Counted from the first letter of the stretch, positions 8,888 through 18,814 are shown. The stretch: DNA of 64,000 bases from Saprospiraceae bacterium (GCA_028280415.1 JANQLV010000075.1:62001-126000); one strand, 5' to 3'. Notes: generated by a model not told the origin, from the sequence alone. Made by a program: numbers and translations.

Positions 8888-9701
8888 AAAGCCAGCTTAA
8901 TTTAAAAATGTCAAAACCGAAAAGAATCACAATAATAGCAAGGACGAAACAATAAAATGCAAAATAGCTGAGCTTACTGTTTTTAACCAGTTGAATCATC
9001 CAGGTACAGGCCAGTAATCCGGTAAAAAAGGCTGCGAAAAACCCCGCAGTCAGCGGAATTAATACCTCCGATGAATAGGTGATTTCTCCGCTCAAGATAT
9101 CTTTGGCCATCTTTCCAAAAATCAGGGGAACCACCATTAAAAAGGAAAATTTAGCCGCTTTTTCACGATCAATACCCAATAAAACAGAGGTGGAAATAGT
9201 GGCCCCGGAGCGAGAAATTCCGGGAAGAATGGCAACGGCCTGAGAAAGCCCGATTATCAAGGCGTTGACAAAGCTTACATTTTTGCTTGTATTTTTAGCC
9301 CTGTCTGCCAGAAACAATAGCAAACCGGTGATAATCAGCATCATTCCAACCAGGATGATTTTTTTATCAAAAAATGTTTCCAGAGTATCTTCGAATAATA
9401 ATCCAATCAAAGCTGCGGGTATCATAGAAATAATGATCTTAAGAGAAAAGATAGTTTGTTCATTCCATTTGAACTGGAATAAACCTTTTAAGATTTCTAT
9501 TACTTCTCTGCGAAAGACAATAATGGTACTCAATGCTGTTGCACCGTGGAGCATTACGGTCATGAGCATACTCTGCTTCGCTACATCATCACTGTTTAAA
9601 AAGAATTTGGCTAGTTCAAGGTGTCCACTACTGCTTACAGGTAAGAACTCGGTAAGTCCCTGAATGATGCCCAGGATAACCGCTTCAATGATTTCTCCCA
9701 T
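8874..9701 (-). CDS. uppP: Undecaprenyl-diphosphatase
   Basis: UppP (BacA) dephosphorylates undecaprenyl diphosphate, recycling the lipid carrier for peptidoglycan and other wall polymers. The 275-residue polytopic protein has both signature regions: the Glu-rich motif QGLTEFLPVSSSGH (residues 14-27) and PGISRSGAT (160-168). About eight hydrophobic segments are visible. Its 3' end overlaps truB by 14 bp and it starts 21 bp after the DUF3098 gene, so it is translated from the same message. A second lipid-carrier gene of related function, the DUF368 protein, lies at 44776-45738. Confidence 0.97.
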   Translation of the reverse strand: MGEIIEAVILGIIQGLTEFLPVSSSGHLELAKFFLNSDDVAKQSMLMTVMLHGATALSTIIVFRREVIEILKGLFQFKWNEQTIFSLKIIISMIPAALIGLLFEDTLETFFDKKIILVGMMLIITGLLLFLADRAKNTSKNVSFVNALIIGLSQAVAILPGISRSGATISTSVLLGIDREKAAKFSFLMVVPLIFGKMAKDILSGEITYSSEVLIPLTAGFFAAFFTGLLACTWMIQLVKNSKLSYFAFYCFVLAIIVILFGFDIFKLSWLYASE

Positions 9702-9722
9702 TTGTTAAATCTGCTTGATCTT

Positions 9723-10067
9723 TTAAGCGGCTTTCTTTTTAAAAATTGAGAAAACCAGTGTTACAAGTCCGGCTAGTATCATAAATGGAGCCAGGACGGT
9801 TCTGCGGAAACTATAGATAATATTATCATCCCAGGTATTAGGGTCAGGCATACTTCCACCAAGCATCAATATAAATCCAATTGCCATAAGAACAATCCCT
9901 ACGATTATCAAAATATAGTTTTCTTTCCCAAAAAGCATTGGCTCTCTGGAAATGCTGGCAGCTGCCGTTCTGGAAGTCTTGGAAGTTGTTGGAGAAATCG
10001 TATTTTTAGCCTGTCCAGCCGTTTTTTTGGAGATGACTACTTTCTTTTTGCTTGTTTTTTTAGCCAT
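9723..10067 (-). CDS. DUF3098 membrane protein
   Basis: This is a small 114-residue protein. It has a Lys/Thr/Ser-rich cytoplasmic N-terminus (MAKKTSKKKVVISKK...) and two membrane segments at about 51-70 and 90-108. The family block GGSMPDPNTWDD followed by YSFRRTVLAP lies between them. These are features of DUF3098, found in Bacteroidota next to ftsX and uppP. It sits between exactly those genes here, which supports a role linked to division or envelope synthesis, but no biochemical function is known to me. Confidence 0.85.
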   Translation of the reverse strand: MAKKTSKKKVVISKKTAGQAKNTISPTTSKTSRTAAASISREPMLFGKENYILIIVGIVLMAIGFILMLGGSMPDPNTWDDNIIYSFRRTVLAPFMILAGLVTLVFSIFKKKAA

Positions 10068-10163
10068 TATATTAATTTCAATTTTTATTCATTTACAATC
10101 TAATTCCGATTGCGTTCAAATATGCTCGAAGAATTCGGTTTAGATTTCGAAAGAATTAGATTT

Positions 10164-11042
10164 TTAATACAAATCGTCTAATCGCATGCGAAGATACTTG
10201 TTAACTATGTAATATGTGCTTAATCCGGTAATTAAAATTCCTAAGAGGGTCATACTTCCAAACAAAATTCCCAATATAAAAGGATCAATAAGACTCTCAA
10301 TTTCCACCATATTATTCCTGATAAACACGATGACGAGGATTAAAAGTGAGATAGCGATAAGAGCACTCAATAAACCGTTCTTTAGACTTTTCCAAAGATA
10401 CGGGCGACTAATAAATCCCCAGGATGCACCGGCAAGTTCCATATTCTTGATTAAAAAACGGTTGGAATATAAAGCCAGTTTGATCGTATTGTGAATAAGG
10501 GTTATTGCAATCAGGATGAATAAAGCGCCAATAATTAATGCAATCCAGCCAATCGATCGAACATTCTTTTCAATATTATCTGCCAAGACTGCTTGATAAT
10601 AGACATCGACTACGATTGGGCTTTGTTTTAATGCACCGCTCAGCGCAGATAAACTGTCCGGATGTGCGTATTCCGCTATGGTACTGAAATTAATGACATC
10701 GTAAAGCGGATTACTAAAGCCCAGACTGGAAAATTCCTCTCCGAGGTCCTTGGCTAATTGTTTCGCGGCTTCATCTTTGGAAACAAAAACTACACTACCT
10801 TTTTTAGTATACTTTGCATGCTCAATAGTCTGTCTGATTCTCAGATATTCATGATTTGGCAAATCGCTTTTAAGTTCAACCATGACATTCATTTTTTCCT
10901 TATAGGAATTGATCAAACTTTGCCCATTGAGCAGAATTAGTCCGAAAACGCCAATCAGGAAAAGTACCAGGGCAACTCCAATTGTAGCGTAGGTATAATT
11001 GGGCCTGCTTCGTTTTGGGATACCTTTTTCGCTAAGTTCCAT
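10164..11042 (-). CDS. ftsX: Cell division protein FtsX
   Basis: FtsX is the membrane subunit of the FtsEX complex, which couples the divisome to peptidoglycan hydrolase activation. The 292-residue protein has a short cytoplasmic N-terminus and a first membrane helix at about 22-42. A periplasmic domain of about 120 residues follows (with VFVSKDEAAKQLAKDLGEEF), then three further helices near 165-190, 225-245 and 255-280. This is the typical four-helix FtsX/MacB-like layout. It is first in the operon running to truB. No ftsE lies in the window, so the ATPase is encoded elsewhere, as is common in this phylum. Confidence 0.94.
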   Translation of the reverse strand: MELSEKGIPKRSRPNYTYATIGVALVLFLIGVFGLILLNGQSLINSYKEKMNVMVELKSDLPNHEYLRIRQTIEHAKYTKKGSVVFVSKDEAAKQLAKDLGEEFSSLGFSNPLYDVINFSTIAEYAHPDSLSALSGALKQSPIVVDVYYQAVLADNIEKNVRSIGWIALIIGALFILIAITLIHNTIKLALYSNRFLIKNMELAGASWGFISRPYLWKSLKNGLLSALIAISLLILVIVFIRNNMVEIESLIDPFILGILFGSMTLLGILITGLSTYYIVNKYLRMRLDDLY

Positions 11043-11188
11043 ATTTGTGGGTTATGCGCACTTATAAGCCTTAAAGATAACTTAATTCCCGGATTCTAAA
11101 GCAATTTTAAAGATACTACATCCGTTCTCGGATAGATTAATCCTTTGCATCTGATCGTTATATCTTAAAAAAGTTTGGAATAAAGCTT

Positions 11189-11196
11189 TAATTTTG
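11189..11196 (+). promoter_or_regulatory. Candidate -7 element for the secreted beta-sandwich gene
   Basis: TAATTTTG matches TAnnTTTG and lies 45 bp before the start codon, giving a leader of about 38 nt. No -33 TTTG is seen at 19-21 bp spacing; the TTTG at 11174 is too close. Confidence 0.4.
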
Positions 11197-11240
11197 CTCC
11201 GATTGGAAATGCATAAGCGAAAGTCGAAAATTAAGTAAAC

Positions 11241-11819
11241 ATGAAACAACTGCTGCTAATCTTTTTTAGTCTTTTTTTATTAATGGAGCTTCCGGCGCAA
11301 ATATCGCTGGATAATCCCTCTTTTGAGGGAGAAGCAGAGGATGCGACTATGCCAAGGGGATGGTTACAGTGCAAGGTCGGAACGACACCGGATATCCTGC
11401 CCGGTTCCTGGGGAGTCTATAATGAGCCTTCTGATGGCGATACTTATATGGGCCTGATTACTCGTGCGGATAAGACCTGGGAGAGTGTAGGGCAGCGCCT
11501 GAGCCGGCCTTTAGAGAAAAATGTATGCTATGAAATGAGTGTTGATCTGGCTCATTCGAAAACTTACACAGGATATAATAAGCCAGTAAAATTGAAAATA
11601 TGGGCGGGAAAAAGCCGTTGTTCCCGGGGGCAGTTGCTCTGGGAGAGTAATGATATTGATCATGTCGACTGGCGCACCTACGAATTCGAATTTTACCCAA
11701 AAGGGATTTATAATTACATTATTTTCGAAGCCTATTTTCCTGGTGACAGAGTAGTTCCTTATAAAGGAAATATCTTGATTGACAATGTTTCCCAGATTGA
11801 TGTCTGTAAAAGAGCCTGA
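11241..11819 (+). CDS. Secreted protein with galactose-binding-like beta-sandwich
   Basis: The protein has 192 residues with a clear signal peptide (MKQLLLIFFSLFLLMELPAQ). The mature part begins ISLDNPSFEGEAEDATMPRGW and contains NVCYEMSVDLAHS and a final ILIDNVSQIDVC. This pattern is typical of jelly-roll carbohydrate-binding-like domains, in which NPSFE opens the first strand and a conserved IDNV strand closes the fold. There is no catalytic module and no T9SS sorting domain. It may be a periplasmic or surface binding protein. The ligand is unknown, and the fold call rests on pattern only. Confidence 0.65.
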   Translation: MKQLLLIFFSLFLLMELPAQISLDNPSFEGEAEDATMPRGWLQCKVGTTPDILPGSWGVYNEPSDGDTYMGLITRADKTWESVGQRLSRPLEKNVCYEMSVDLAHSKTYTGYNKPVKLKIWAGKSRCSRGQLLWESNDIDHVDWRTYEFEFYPKGIYNYIIFEAYFPGDRVVPYKGNILIDNVSQIDVCKRA

Positions 11820-11860
11820 GAAGGGAAAATTGCATAATTATTAAAGCTTCCTTTTATAGT

Positions 11861-12802
11861 TTAATCCCGGGGCCGGGAGACAATTATTTGCACATCTTTT
11901 CGCTTCTTTAGATACTTCCAGGTATTAATTTCCTGCTTACTCATGATACTGCAAATGGAAGCCAGCGCATCTGCATCAGTACAGTTTTTGCTAATTACGG
12001 AAATCCTTTTATGGTTTTCTACCCCGTAACCGGTCCGGGGATCAATGAGATGTGAATAACGTTTTCCGTTCCATTCCAGATATTGATAACGATCTCCGGA
12101 ACTTGCAATAGCCTGGTTTTTTAAACTGATAAAATCTTTTTGTTCGTCAATCCTGATAAGCCAGCCATCCGTACCAGGGGGCGGATTCGAAACCAGAATG
12201 TCACCGCCTCCATCAATCAGGGCCTGCTTTATCTTTTTTTCCTTTAGGACATGCATTGCCTTATCTATTGCAAAACCTTTGGCTATTCCTCCTAAATCAA
12301 GCCTCATTCCCTGCTTTTTTAGTTTAATTTTTTTGTAAAAAAGGCTGATTTTAAGCCATTTATGATTAGTGCGTTTTTTAGCTTTTTCAATAGCTATACT
12401 ATCTGGAAAGGTTTGTTGCCGAAAAGCTTTTCTCCATAATTTGCTAAGCGGGCCGAGCGTCACATCAAAACGACCTCCGCTGATTTTTGCCCATTTCTTT
12501 GATTGTTTTAAAACGGAAAACAAATCATTGCTTACGGGAATATATTTTCCGGTACCAGCTTGGGTGATGAGTCGATTCAGTTCGCTATCTATCTGGTAAT
12601 CACTCATGATCGAGTTGATTTGCTCAATTCTTTGAAAAGCTTGTTGGGCTGCTTGTTCGGCATCTGCTTTCCTTTGGGCATAAAGTATGATCCTGAACTT
12701 TGTTCCCATATGTAGGCTTTCAAAGGAAAATCTCTGCAAATCCGCTTGGGTAACAGATGTGCAAAAAAGCCCAATTAGCAATAGATAAGCTGTTTTAGTC
12801 AT
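11861..12802 (-). CDS. apbE: FAD:protein FMN transferase (ApbE family)
   Basis: ApbE covalently attaches FMN to Thr/Ser residues of flavoproteins such as Na+-translocating NADH:quinone reductase and Rnf subunits, outside the cytoplasmic membrane. Visible family features are FDVTLGPLSKLWR, LDLGGIAKGFAIDKA, the ALIDGGGDI block and the C-terminal YSHLIDPRTGYG. The start chosen is the ATG at 12802, which gives a proper signal peptide (MTKTAYLLLIGLFCTSVTQA). An upstream in-frame TTG at 12847 would add 15 residues and bring the gene within 3 bp of the oxidoreductase stop. It probably forms an operon with that oxidoreductase. No flavoprotein target gene is adjacent. Confidence 0.92.
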   Translation of the reverse strand: MTKTAYLLLIGLFCTSVTQADLQRFSFESLHMGTKFRIILYAQRKADAEQAAQQAFQRIEQINSIMSDYQIDSELNRLITQAGTGKYIPVSNDLFSVLKQSKKWAKISGGRFDVTLGPLSKLWRKAFRQQTFPDSIAIEKAKKRTNHKWLKISLFYKKIKLKKQGMRLDLGGIAKGFAIDKAMHVLKEKKIKQALIDGGGDILVSNPPPGTDGWLIRIDEQKDFISLKNQAIASSGDRYQYLEWNGKRYSHLIDPRTGYGVENHKRISVISKNCTDADALASICSIMSKQEINTWKYLKKRKDVQIIVSRPRD

Positions 12803-12850
12803 TGCTATTAGTACATTATTTAGGTAAGGCAGCATTATCGGATGCAATCA

Positions 12851-14203
12851 TCAAATCACCCTGGTCTTTCCCGGAACAGGGATGGGGTATCGGCCATTTT
12901 CATCGGGCATAACGGGGGGCTTGGCATCCCAGGCAAATTTTTCGGGCATTAGACTGATATTTGAATTAATTGCTTCATCCCATTCTACGACTTGCCCGGA
13001 ATAAGTAGCGGCTCTTCCCAGTAAAGAGGTCATGGTGCTCATTGCCCCATTTTCGGCATCGGCAAATTTGTACGCTCCCCGGGCTATGGCTTCGAATAAT
13101 TCATCATGCTCTACCTGATAAGGGTTTGGATCGTTTTTATCATTATGTTTTAAAATCGTATATCCACTCCTGGTTTTGATAACCCCCGGTTTGGGCGCGT
13201 AGCCATTTGTTCCCTGAAATGCTTCGCTGACCCGGCTGGCACAGCCTTTTATATGTCGGCATTGCGAAAACATTCTTGAACCATCAGCATACTCAAACTC
13301 GACAAAATGATGATCGAAAATCTGTCCGTGATCCATACCATTTCTTACCTGGCGCCCTCCCATACCTTGTGCCCGAACCGGATAGGCTTGTTTCACCCAG
13401 TTACTCACATCGAGGTTATGAATGTGTTGCTCGGTAATATGATCGCCACACAACCAGTTGAAATAATACCAATTGCGCATTTGGTATTCCATTTCGGTTT
13501 GACCTTCCTGACGGGGCCGTACCCAGACCCCATCACTGTTCCAGTAAACATGGGATGTAACAATATCTCCAATGACACCTGCTTGCAACAGCTCCACCCA
13601 TTTCCGATAAATTGTTTGATAATGTCTTTGTAGTCCAACCACTACATTGAGTTTTTTCTGTTTGGCTAATTTGGCAACCTCCAAAACTTTACGAATCCCC
13701 GGAGCATCGGTCGCTACCGGTTTTTCCATAAATACATGCTTATCGGCTTTTATTGCCGCTTCAAAATGGATGGGGCGGAAACCGGGAGGGGTAGTCAAAA
13801 TGACTACATCACATAGGTCGATTACGTTTTTATAAGCGTCAAAACCAACAAACTTGGTTTCTTCTGTAACGTCAATTCTATCCCTTAAATCAATGGGCTC
13901 TTCACTTGACCAATCTTCAAAAGCGGGATTAGTAATTTTTTCAAAACAGGTATCGAGCTGGTCTTTAAAAGCATCAGCCATTGCTACGAGTCGTACATTC
14001 TGCCTGGTGGATAGGGCCTGGACTACTGCTCCTGTGCCACGTCCCCCACAGCCAATGAGCCCAACCTTAATGGCATCATCTCCCGCGATGTATGCACCCG
14101 CAAGCGGCAATGGTTGCATCAATAAACCTCCGGCCGCTAAACCGGTACTTTTCATAAATAATCTTCGATTGATTCCTGTTTTTATTGCTTTTTTCTTTTT
14201 CAT
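12851..14203 (-). CDS. Tat-exported Gfo/Idh/MocA family oxidoreductase
   Basis: The 450-residue protein opens with a twin-arginine signal (NRRLFMKSTGLAAGG, residues 12-26), implying folded export to the periplasm. Next comes a Rossmann domain with VGLIGCGGRGTG and the family Lys-Pro motif in HVFMEKPVATD. The C-terminal dehydrogenase domain includes HITEQHIHNLDVSNW and PVRAQGMGGRQV. This matches the Tat-dependent Gfo/Idh group, some of which are glycosidase-like enzymes acting on sugars with a tightly bound NAD. The precise substrate is unknown. The stop is close to apbE, suggesting cotranscription. Confidence 0.9.
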   Translation of the reverse strand: MKKKKAIKTGINRRLFMKSTGLAAGGLLMQPLPLAGAYIAGDDAIKVGLIGCGGRGTGAVVQALSTRQNVRLVAMADAFKDQLDTCFEKITNPAFEDWSSEEPIDLRDRIDVTEETKFVGFDAYKNVIDLCDVVILTTPPGFRPIHFEAAIKADKHVFMEKPVATDAPGIRKVLEVAKLAKQKKLNVVVGLQRHYQTIYRKWVELLQAGVIGDIVTSHVYWNSDGVWVRPRQEGQTEMEYQMRNWYYFNWLCGDHITEQHIHNLDVSNWVKQAYPVRAQGMGGRQVRNGMDHGQIFDHHFVEFEYADGSRMFSQCRHIKGCASRVSEAFQGTNGYAPKPGVIKTRSGYTILKHNDKNDPNPYQVEHDELFEAIARGAYKFADAENGAMSTMTSLLGRAATYSGQVVEWDEAINSNISLMPEKFAWDAKPPVMPDENGRYPIPVPGKTRVI

Positions 14204-14338
14204 CGCAGATTGGATTTTATTAGCAAGACAATTTATTTGATTTAATACATTTGTTCAGGATATTGAAAAAAAATGGTATCAGCGCTAAATTACCGGGGCA
14301 TAAGACCTCAGACTGCCCGGCTTTTCAATTTCCAGGGC

Positions 14339-15292
14339 TTAATACTTTATGGCTTTTTGAAAATAAGCTTCTATTTCTTTGGGAGAGGGTTGTTGAACGG
14401 GCCGGACAATACGGAAACCCACAAAAGGCGAATCCGGGTTCCACCATTTACTTTTTGGTATTTGCGGATCTCGCGCCTGCCATTTAGCCTTCGATTTCAA
14501 TCGACTTTTACAAGTACAATCTTCTGGATTATCGTCGTAAGAACCGCCTTTTACCGTTCGAGGATGTCGTCTTTGCGGAACGATCCAGGGATTTATGGCT
14601 GTACTGTCCCCCAGGTATTGGCTGTACTTGTTTTCTGACAGAAAATAATCTGCGGTCCACTCTGCTACATTACCTAACATATCGTAAAGACCTAATTGAT
14701 TAGCTGACTTTAGTCCGGTTTTGTGAAATTTTTCAAAACTGTTCTCATAATACCAGACTGAATTATCCAGGTCCTTTTCGGATTTGAAATCCGAGTTTCC
14801 TTTTAAACAGGCATATTCCCACTCCGCTTCGGTTGGAAGCCGGTAAAAAACTCCGGTTTTCTGATAAAGCCAATAGCAATATAATTGTGCGGCTTGTTGG
14901 GTCATACTAACTGCAGGATAACCTCCCTGTCGTCCCATCCCTTTGGAAAAGTCTTCGTAGGGTGGAGTAGGGCGCGTAACGGCATCTGCTTGATAATCAA
15001 TGCCTTCACTTGCTGTATTATTGTCATATTCCAAATCCTGAAACAGAATATATTCATCGAAACTTACTTCCTTTGTACCGATCCAGAAACTATCAATTTG
15101 TATTGTAAATGATTCTTTTTCCAGCTTTCCTTTTTCCACTAGAGCCATTTCAAAATAAACATCTGTTCCCGGAATTTTAATGGTTTCAGGTTGTGCCATT
15201 AACGGATTTAAAGAGGTCATACCCAATACGATGAGCAGTCCGGTATAGAAAGGGTGAATTCTTGGAGTATTATTCTTTTTCCGCTTTTTCAT
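14339..15292 (-). CDS. FGE-sulfatase (SUMF1) fold protein, secreted
   Basis: The protein has 317 residues. A basic N-terminus and hydrophobic segment (FYTGLLIVLGMTSLNPLMA) act as signal peptide or anchor. The rest is a formylglycine-generating-enzyme-like domain. It shows FWIGTKEVSFDEY, YPAVSMTQQAAQLYCYWL, YRLPTEAEWEYAC, LYDMLGNVAEWTADY, KGGSYDD and VGFRIVR, the normal order of FGE-sulfatase blocks. The family includes true sulfatase maturases and the gliding proteins GldJ and GldK. The shorter length and lack of a lipobox argue against GldK/GldJ. No sulfatase gene is nearby. It overlaps the upstream 147-aa gene by 23 bp, so translational coupling is likely. Confidence 0.82.
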   Translation of the reverse strand: MKKRKKNNTPRIHPFYTGLLIVLGMTSLNPLMAQPETIKIPGTDVYFEMALVEKGKLEKESFTIQIDSFWIGTKEVSFDEYILFQDLEYDNNTASEGIDYQADAVTRPTPPYEDFSKGMGRQGGYPAVSMTQQAAQLYCYWLYQKTGVFYRLPTEAEWEYACLKGNSDFKSEKDLDNSVWYYENSFEKFHKTGLKSANQLGLYDMLGNVAEWTADYFLSENKYSQYLGDSTAINPWIVPQRRHPRTVKGGSYDDNPEDCTCKSRLKSKAKWQARDPQIPKSKWWNPDSPFVGFRIVRPVQQPSPKEIEAYFQKAIKY

Positions 15293-15713
15293 TAATATCT
15301 TTTCCTTCTTTTGCTAAAGCTTTTCCTTCCGCTTCTAATGCTTCCATTTCTTTCTTCTGATCATCTGTCATTTCTCCACCAGCTTCTTCAATGGATTTGA
15401 TCAATTCATCTTTCTTCTCTTTCCAGATTTGACGTTTTTCCTCCCATTGCCTGATATCTTCTACCATTTCCCCGCCTTTTTCTTTTGCTTCTTTTAACAG
15501 GTTCCCAATTTTATCTAATGCTTTGTCATACTTACCATCTTTAAATTTTTGATACTCATCTTTCAGGATATCTACACCACCCTTGATCACTTTCCCAGTG
15601 CCTTTAACAATTTCTCGGGCTTGTTCTTTCTCCGCCTCATTACCCAGGAAATAATTGTAGGCAATGATACCAATGATGACAATTACAGCTAATCTCAAAA
15701 TGGATTTAATCAT
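15270..15713 (-). CDS. Small membrane-anchored coiled-coil protein, function unknown
   Basis: The 147-residue protein has one N-terminal membrane segment (residues 3-23, ILRLAVIVIIGIIAYNYFL) followed by a strongly charged, Lys/Glu-rich helical region. That region probably forms a coiled coil (for example EKGGEMVEDIRQWEEKRQIW). I recognise no domain. The 3' end overlaps the FGE-fold gene by 23 bp, so the two are probably made together. The heavy charge makes similarity-based annotation unreliable. A structural role at the membrane is only a guess. Confidence 0.7.
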   Translation of the reverse strand: MIKSILRLAVIVIIGIIAYNYFLGNEAEKEQAREIVKGTGKVIKGGVDILKDEYQKFKDGKYDKALDKIGNLLKEAKEKGGEMVEDIRQWEEKRQIWKEKKDELIKSIEEAGGEMTDDQKKEMEALEAEGKALAKEGKDINEKAEKE

Positions 15714-15905
15714 GTTTAAGTATGTTTTGGTGATGCTCTAAAATTAAGAAATAATAAACATCTATCCGAATTCTCAAAACAGGGATACTAATCATACCCC
15801 AATTCAAGCAATATTTCCAACATTTTCCATATTTTCGCAGCTTGATATTTGAACTGGAACTAAAACTTATATCTGGTAGTTGAAACAAAAAAACGCATTC
15901 ACATT

Positions 15906-18791
15906 ATGGACTATAATCCACGAGAAATCGAAAATAAATGGAAAGCTTACTGGCAGGAAAATAGAATCTATAAAGTAGATAATCCAAAACCTGGACAGAA
16001 TGAAAGGCCCAAATTTTATGTACTGGATATGTTTCCTTATCCTTCCGGCTCCGGTCTTCATGTAGGTCACCCTTTGGGTTATATAGCATCCGATATTTTT
16101 GCCCGGTATAAGAAAATGAGCGGTTATAATGTGTTGCACCCGATGGGCTACGATGCTTTTGGCTTGCCTGCTGAACAATATGCGATCCAAACCGGCGTTC
16201 ACCCGGCAGTCTCTACCGAAGAAAATATTAAAAGATACCGAAGACAGTTGGATAATTTGGGTTTTAGTTTTGACTGGGAGAGAGAAGTAAAAACCTGCGA
16301 TCCTTCCTATTATAAATGGACACAATGGATTTTTATACAACTTTTTGAACATTATTTCGATAATGAAGCTCAAAAAGCTTTGCCCATTTCCGATTTGCGC
16401 CGACGGTTTAGTCATGAGGGAAATGCCAGAATAAAAGCTGCCAGTACTCAGGAAATGGTCTTTTCTGCTGAGGAATGGAACGATATGAGTGCCAAAGAGC
16501 AAAGTGAAATATTGATGAATTATCGCCTGGCTTATCGTAAAACTAGTTATGTTAACTGGTGCGAAGCTTTGGGAACCGTATTGGCAAATGATGAGGTGAA
16601 GGATGGTGTTTCGGAAAGAGGCGGACATCCGGTCGAACGCAAAGCAATGTTGCAATGGTCCTTGCGAATCACAGCTTATGCTGAAAGGTTATTAAACGAT
16701 TTGAAAAGAGTGGATTGGTCGGATGCCTTGAAAGCCATGCAGCGCAACTGGATTGGTCGTTCTGAAGGAGCACAAATGTTTTTTGATATTAAAAACTCCG
16801 AAGAGCAAATTGAAATTTTTACCACTCGCCCGGATACTATCTTTGGAGCAACTTTTATGGTTTTAGCTCCGGAGCATCCTTTAGTTGATGCTTTGACAAC
16901 AGAAGATCGCAAAGCAGCTGTTTCTGAATATCTGGATTATGTCAATGCACGCTCGGAACGGGAACGCATGTCAGAAGTGAAGGAAGTAACGGGTGTCTTT
17001 TTAGGAGCTTATGCAATTAATCCTTTTACTCAGGCTCAAATCCCGATTTATATTGGTGAATATGTCCTTATGGATTATGGGACGGGAGCGATTATGGCTG
17101 TTCCCAGTGATGATGAGAGAGATCATGCTTTTGCCACAAAATTCCAGATTCCGATTATTGATGTGATTGATAAATCTCAATATCCCGGAGCGGGAATGCA
17201 TGATAAATTGGGTACGATGATCAATTCTGAATTTCTGGACGGGATGGAAGTACCAGATGCCATTGAAGAAATGCTGACTCGTATTGAAAGGGAAGATTTG
17301 GGGGTTCGCAAAGTAAATTATAAACTTAGAGATGCCAATTATAGCCGTCAGCGCTACTGGGGAGAACCTTTTCCCATCAAATACGATGCAGAAGGTATTG
17401 CTTATGCTATGGATATTGAAGAACTTCCCTTAGAATTACCGGATTTGGAAGATTTTAAGCCGGCATCTGGCGGTAAGTCACCTTTAGCGCGGAAAGAAGA
17501 ATGGCTTAAAGCAGAGGAAGGTTTTATTAGAGAAACAGATACCATGCCCGGGTTTGCAGGCTCTTCCTGGTATTTCTTGCGTTATATGGATGCCAGAAAT
17601 AATGAAGAATTTGCCAGTCAGGAGGCAATCAATTATTGGCGAGATGTCGATTTGTATGTTGGAGGAACGGAACATGCTGTTGGTCATTTGATGTATTCCC
17701 GTTTTTGGCATAAATTCCTTTATGATAAAGGTTTGGTTCCTACTGTAGAGCCATTCAAAAAGCTGATTAATCAGGGGATGATTCAAGGGGTAATAGAATT
17801 TATCTATTTGATGAAAGAAAAACTGGATGGACATCATCATTTTGTTTGTACCAGCTTAACGAAACAAAGAGGGGTAACGGATTTTGCGAAGATTCCGATT
17901 CACGTGGATTTTGTAAAAAACTATGGTTCTGATAAGTCTTATGTGAATATCGATAGCATCAAGAGATTTATTGACTGGAGACCCGAATATGAAAATGCTA
18001 TTTTCGAATGTGGAAACGGACTTTATCACAAAGGAACGTTCAAATCCAATAATGGGGCGGAGGATAACCATCTTTTAACGCATTCTGAAACCGGCAAAAT
18101 GTCTAAACGGTATTTTAATGTGATCAATCCGGATGATGTAGTCGAGCGTTATGGTTCGGACTGTTTTAGAATGTATGAAATGTTTTTAGGGCCGGTTGAG
18201 CAATCCAAACCCTGGGATACCAAGGGCATTAACGGGGTAGCCGGATTTTTGAGAAAGTTCTGGGGCTTGTTTTTTAATAAAGACGGACAGTTTGAGGTCA
18301 GTGAAGAGGAAGCGAGCAAAGAGGAGATGAAGATATTGCATACTGCTATCAAAAAGATCAGGGAAGATATTGAACGCTTTTCTTTCAATACCTGTGTCAG
18401 TGCTTTTATGGTTGCAAGCAATGAGTTGAGAAAGATGAATTGCAATAAAACGGAGGTCTTGGAACCATTAGTGAAATTGATAGCGCCCTTTGCACCGCAT
18501 TTGGCGGAGGAACTTTGGTTCAGACTGGGAGGGATGGATACGACCCGAACAGTACAGGACGCTGCTTTTCCAAAGGTTGACGAGCAATACCTGGTTGAAG
18601 ATTCGGTAACCTACCCGATCAGTATAAACGGTAAGAAAAGAGCAATAGCTGATTTTCCTTCGGATGCAAGCAAAGAGGATTTGGAAACCGCAGCTTTAGC
18701 TTTGGAAGATATCCAGAAATGGACCGATGGAAAAACGGTTCGTAAAGTAATCGTTGTCCCGAAACGTATGATTAATATCGTAGTGGGATAA
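15906..18791 (+). CDS. leuS: Leucine--tRNA ligase
   Basis: LeuRS charges tRNA-Leu with leucine. The 961-residue class I synthetase has the HIGH-type motif HVGH (residues 52-55, in FPYPSGSGLHVGHPLGY) and the KMSKS-type motif KMSKR (731-735). The CP1 editing domain shows TTRPDTIFGATF and the AVPSDDERDHAFA block that carries the editing-site Asp. The segments around residues 145-215 and 620-720 are longer than in E. coli LeuRS, as is normal for Bacteroidota. The C-terminal anticodon-binding and small C-terminal domains are complete (ending in VIVVPKRMINIVVG). It is monocistronic, with a terminator 24 bp after the stop. Confidence 0.98.
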   Translation: MDYNPREIENKWKAYWQENRIYKVDNPKPGQNERPKFYVLDMFPYPSGSGLHVGHPLGYIASDIFARYKKMSGYNVLHPMGYDAFGLPAEQYAIQTGVHPAVSTEENIKRYRRQLDNLGFSFDWEREVKTCDPSYYKWTQWIFIQLFEHYFDNEAQKALPISDLRRRFSHEGNARIKAASTQEMVFSAEEWNDMSAKEQSEILMNYRLAYRKTSYVNWCEALGTVLANDEVKDGVSERGGHPVERKAMLQWSLRITAYAERLLNDLKRVDWSDALKAMQRNWIGRSEGAQMFFDIKNSEEQIEIFTTRPDTIFGATFMVLAPEHPLVDALTTEDRKAAVSEYLDYVNARSERERMSEVKEVTGVFLGAYAINPFTQAQIPIYIGEYVLMDYGTGAIMAVPSDDERDHAFATKFQIPIIDVIDKSQYPGAGMHDKLGTMINSEFLDGMEVPDAIEEMLTRIEREDLGVRKVNYKLRDANYSRQRYWGEPFPIKYDAEGIAYAMDIEELPLELPDLEDFKPASGGKSPLARKEEWLKAEEGFIRETDTMPGFAGSSWYFLRYMDARNNEEFASQEAINYWRDVDLYVGGTEHAVGHLMYSRFWHKFLYDKGLVPTVEPFKKLINQGMIQGVIEFIYLMKEKLDGHHHFVCTSLTKQRGVTDFAKIPIHVDFVKNYGSDKSYVNIDSIKRFIDWRPEYENAIFECGNGLYHKGTFKSNNGAEDNHLLTHSETGKMSKRYFNVINPDDVVERYGSDCFRMYEMFLGPVEQSKPWDTKGINGVAGFLRKFWGLFFNKDGQFEVSEEEASKEEMKILHTAIKKIREDIERFSFNTCVSAFMVASNELRKMNCNKTEVLEPLVKLIAPFAPHLAEELWFRLGGMDTTRTVQDAAFPKVDEQYLVEDSVTYPISINGKKRAIADFPSDASKEDLETAALALEDIQKWTDGKTVRKVIVVPKRMINIVVG

Positions 18792-18814
18792 AGCATCCGG
18801 GTTTTAAAGAATTT

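Noticed and set aside
14339-15292. FGE-fold protein as GldK or GldJ
   Set aside because: It has no lipobox, is shorter than those proteins and has no gldLMN neighbours. Only the shared FGE-sulfatase fold supports the idea.
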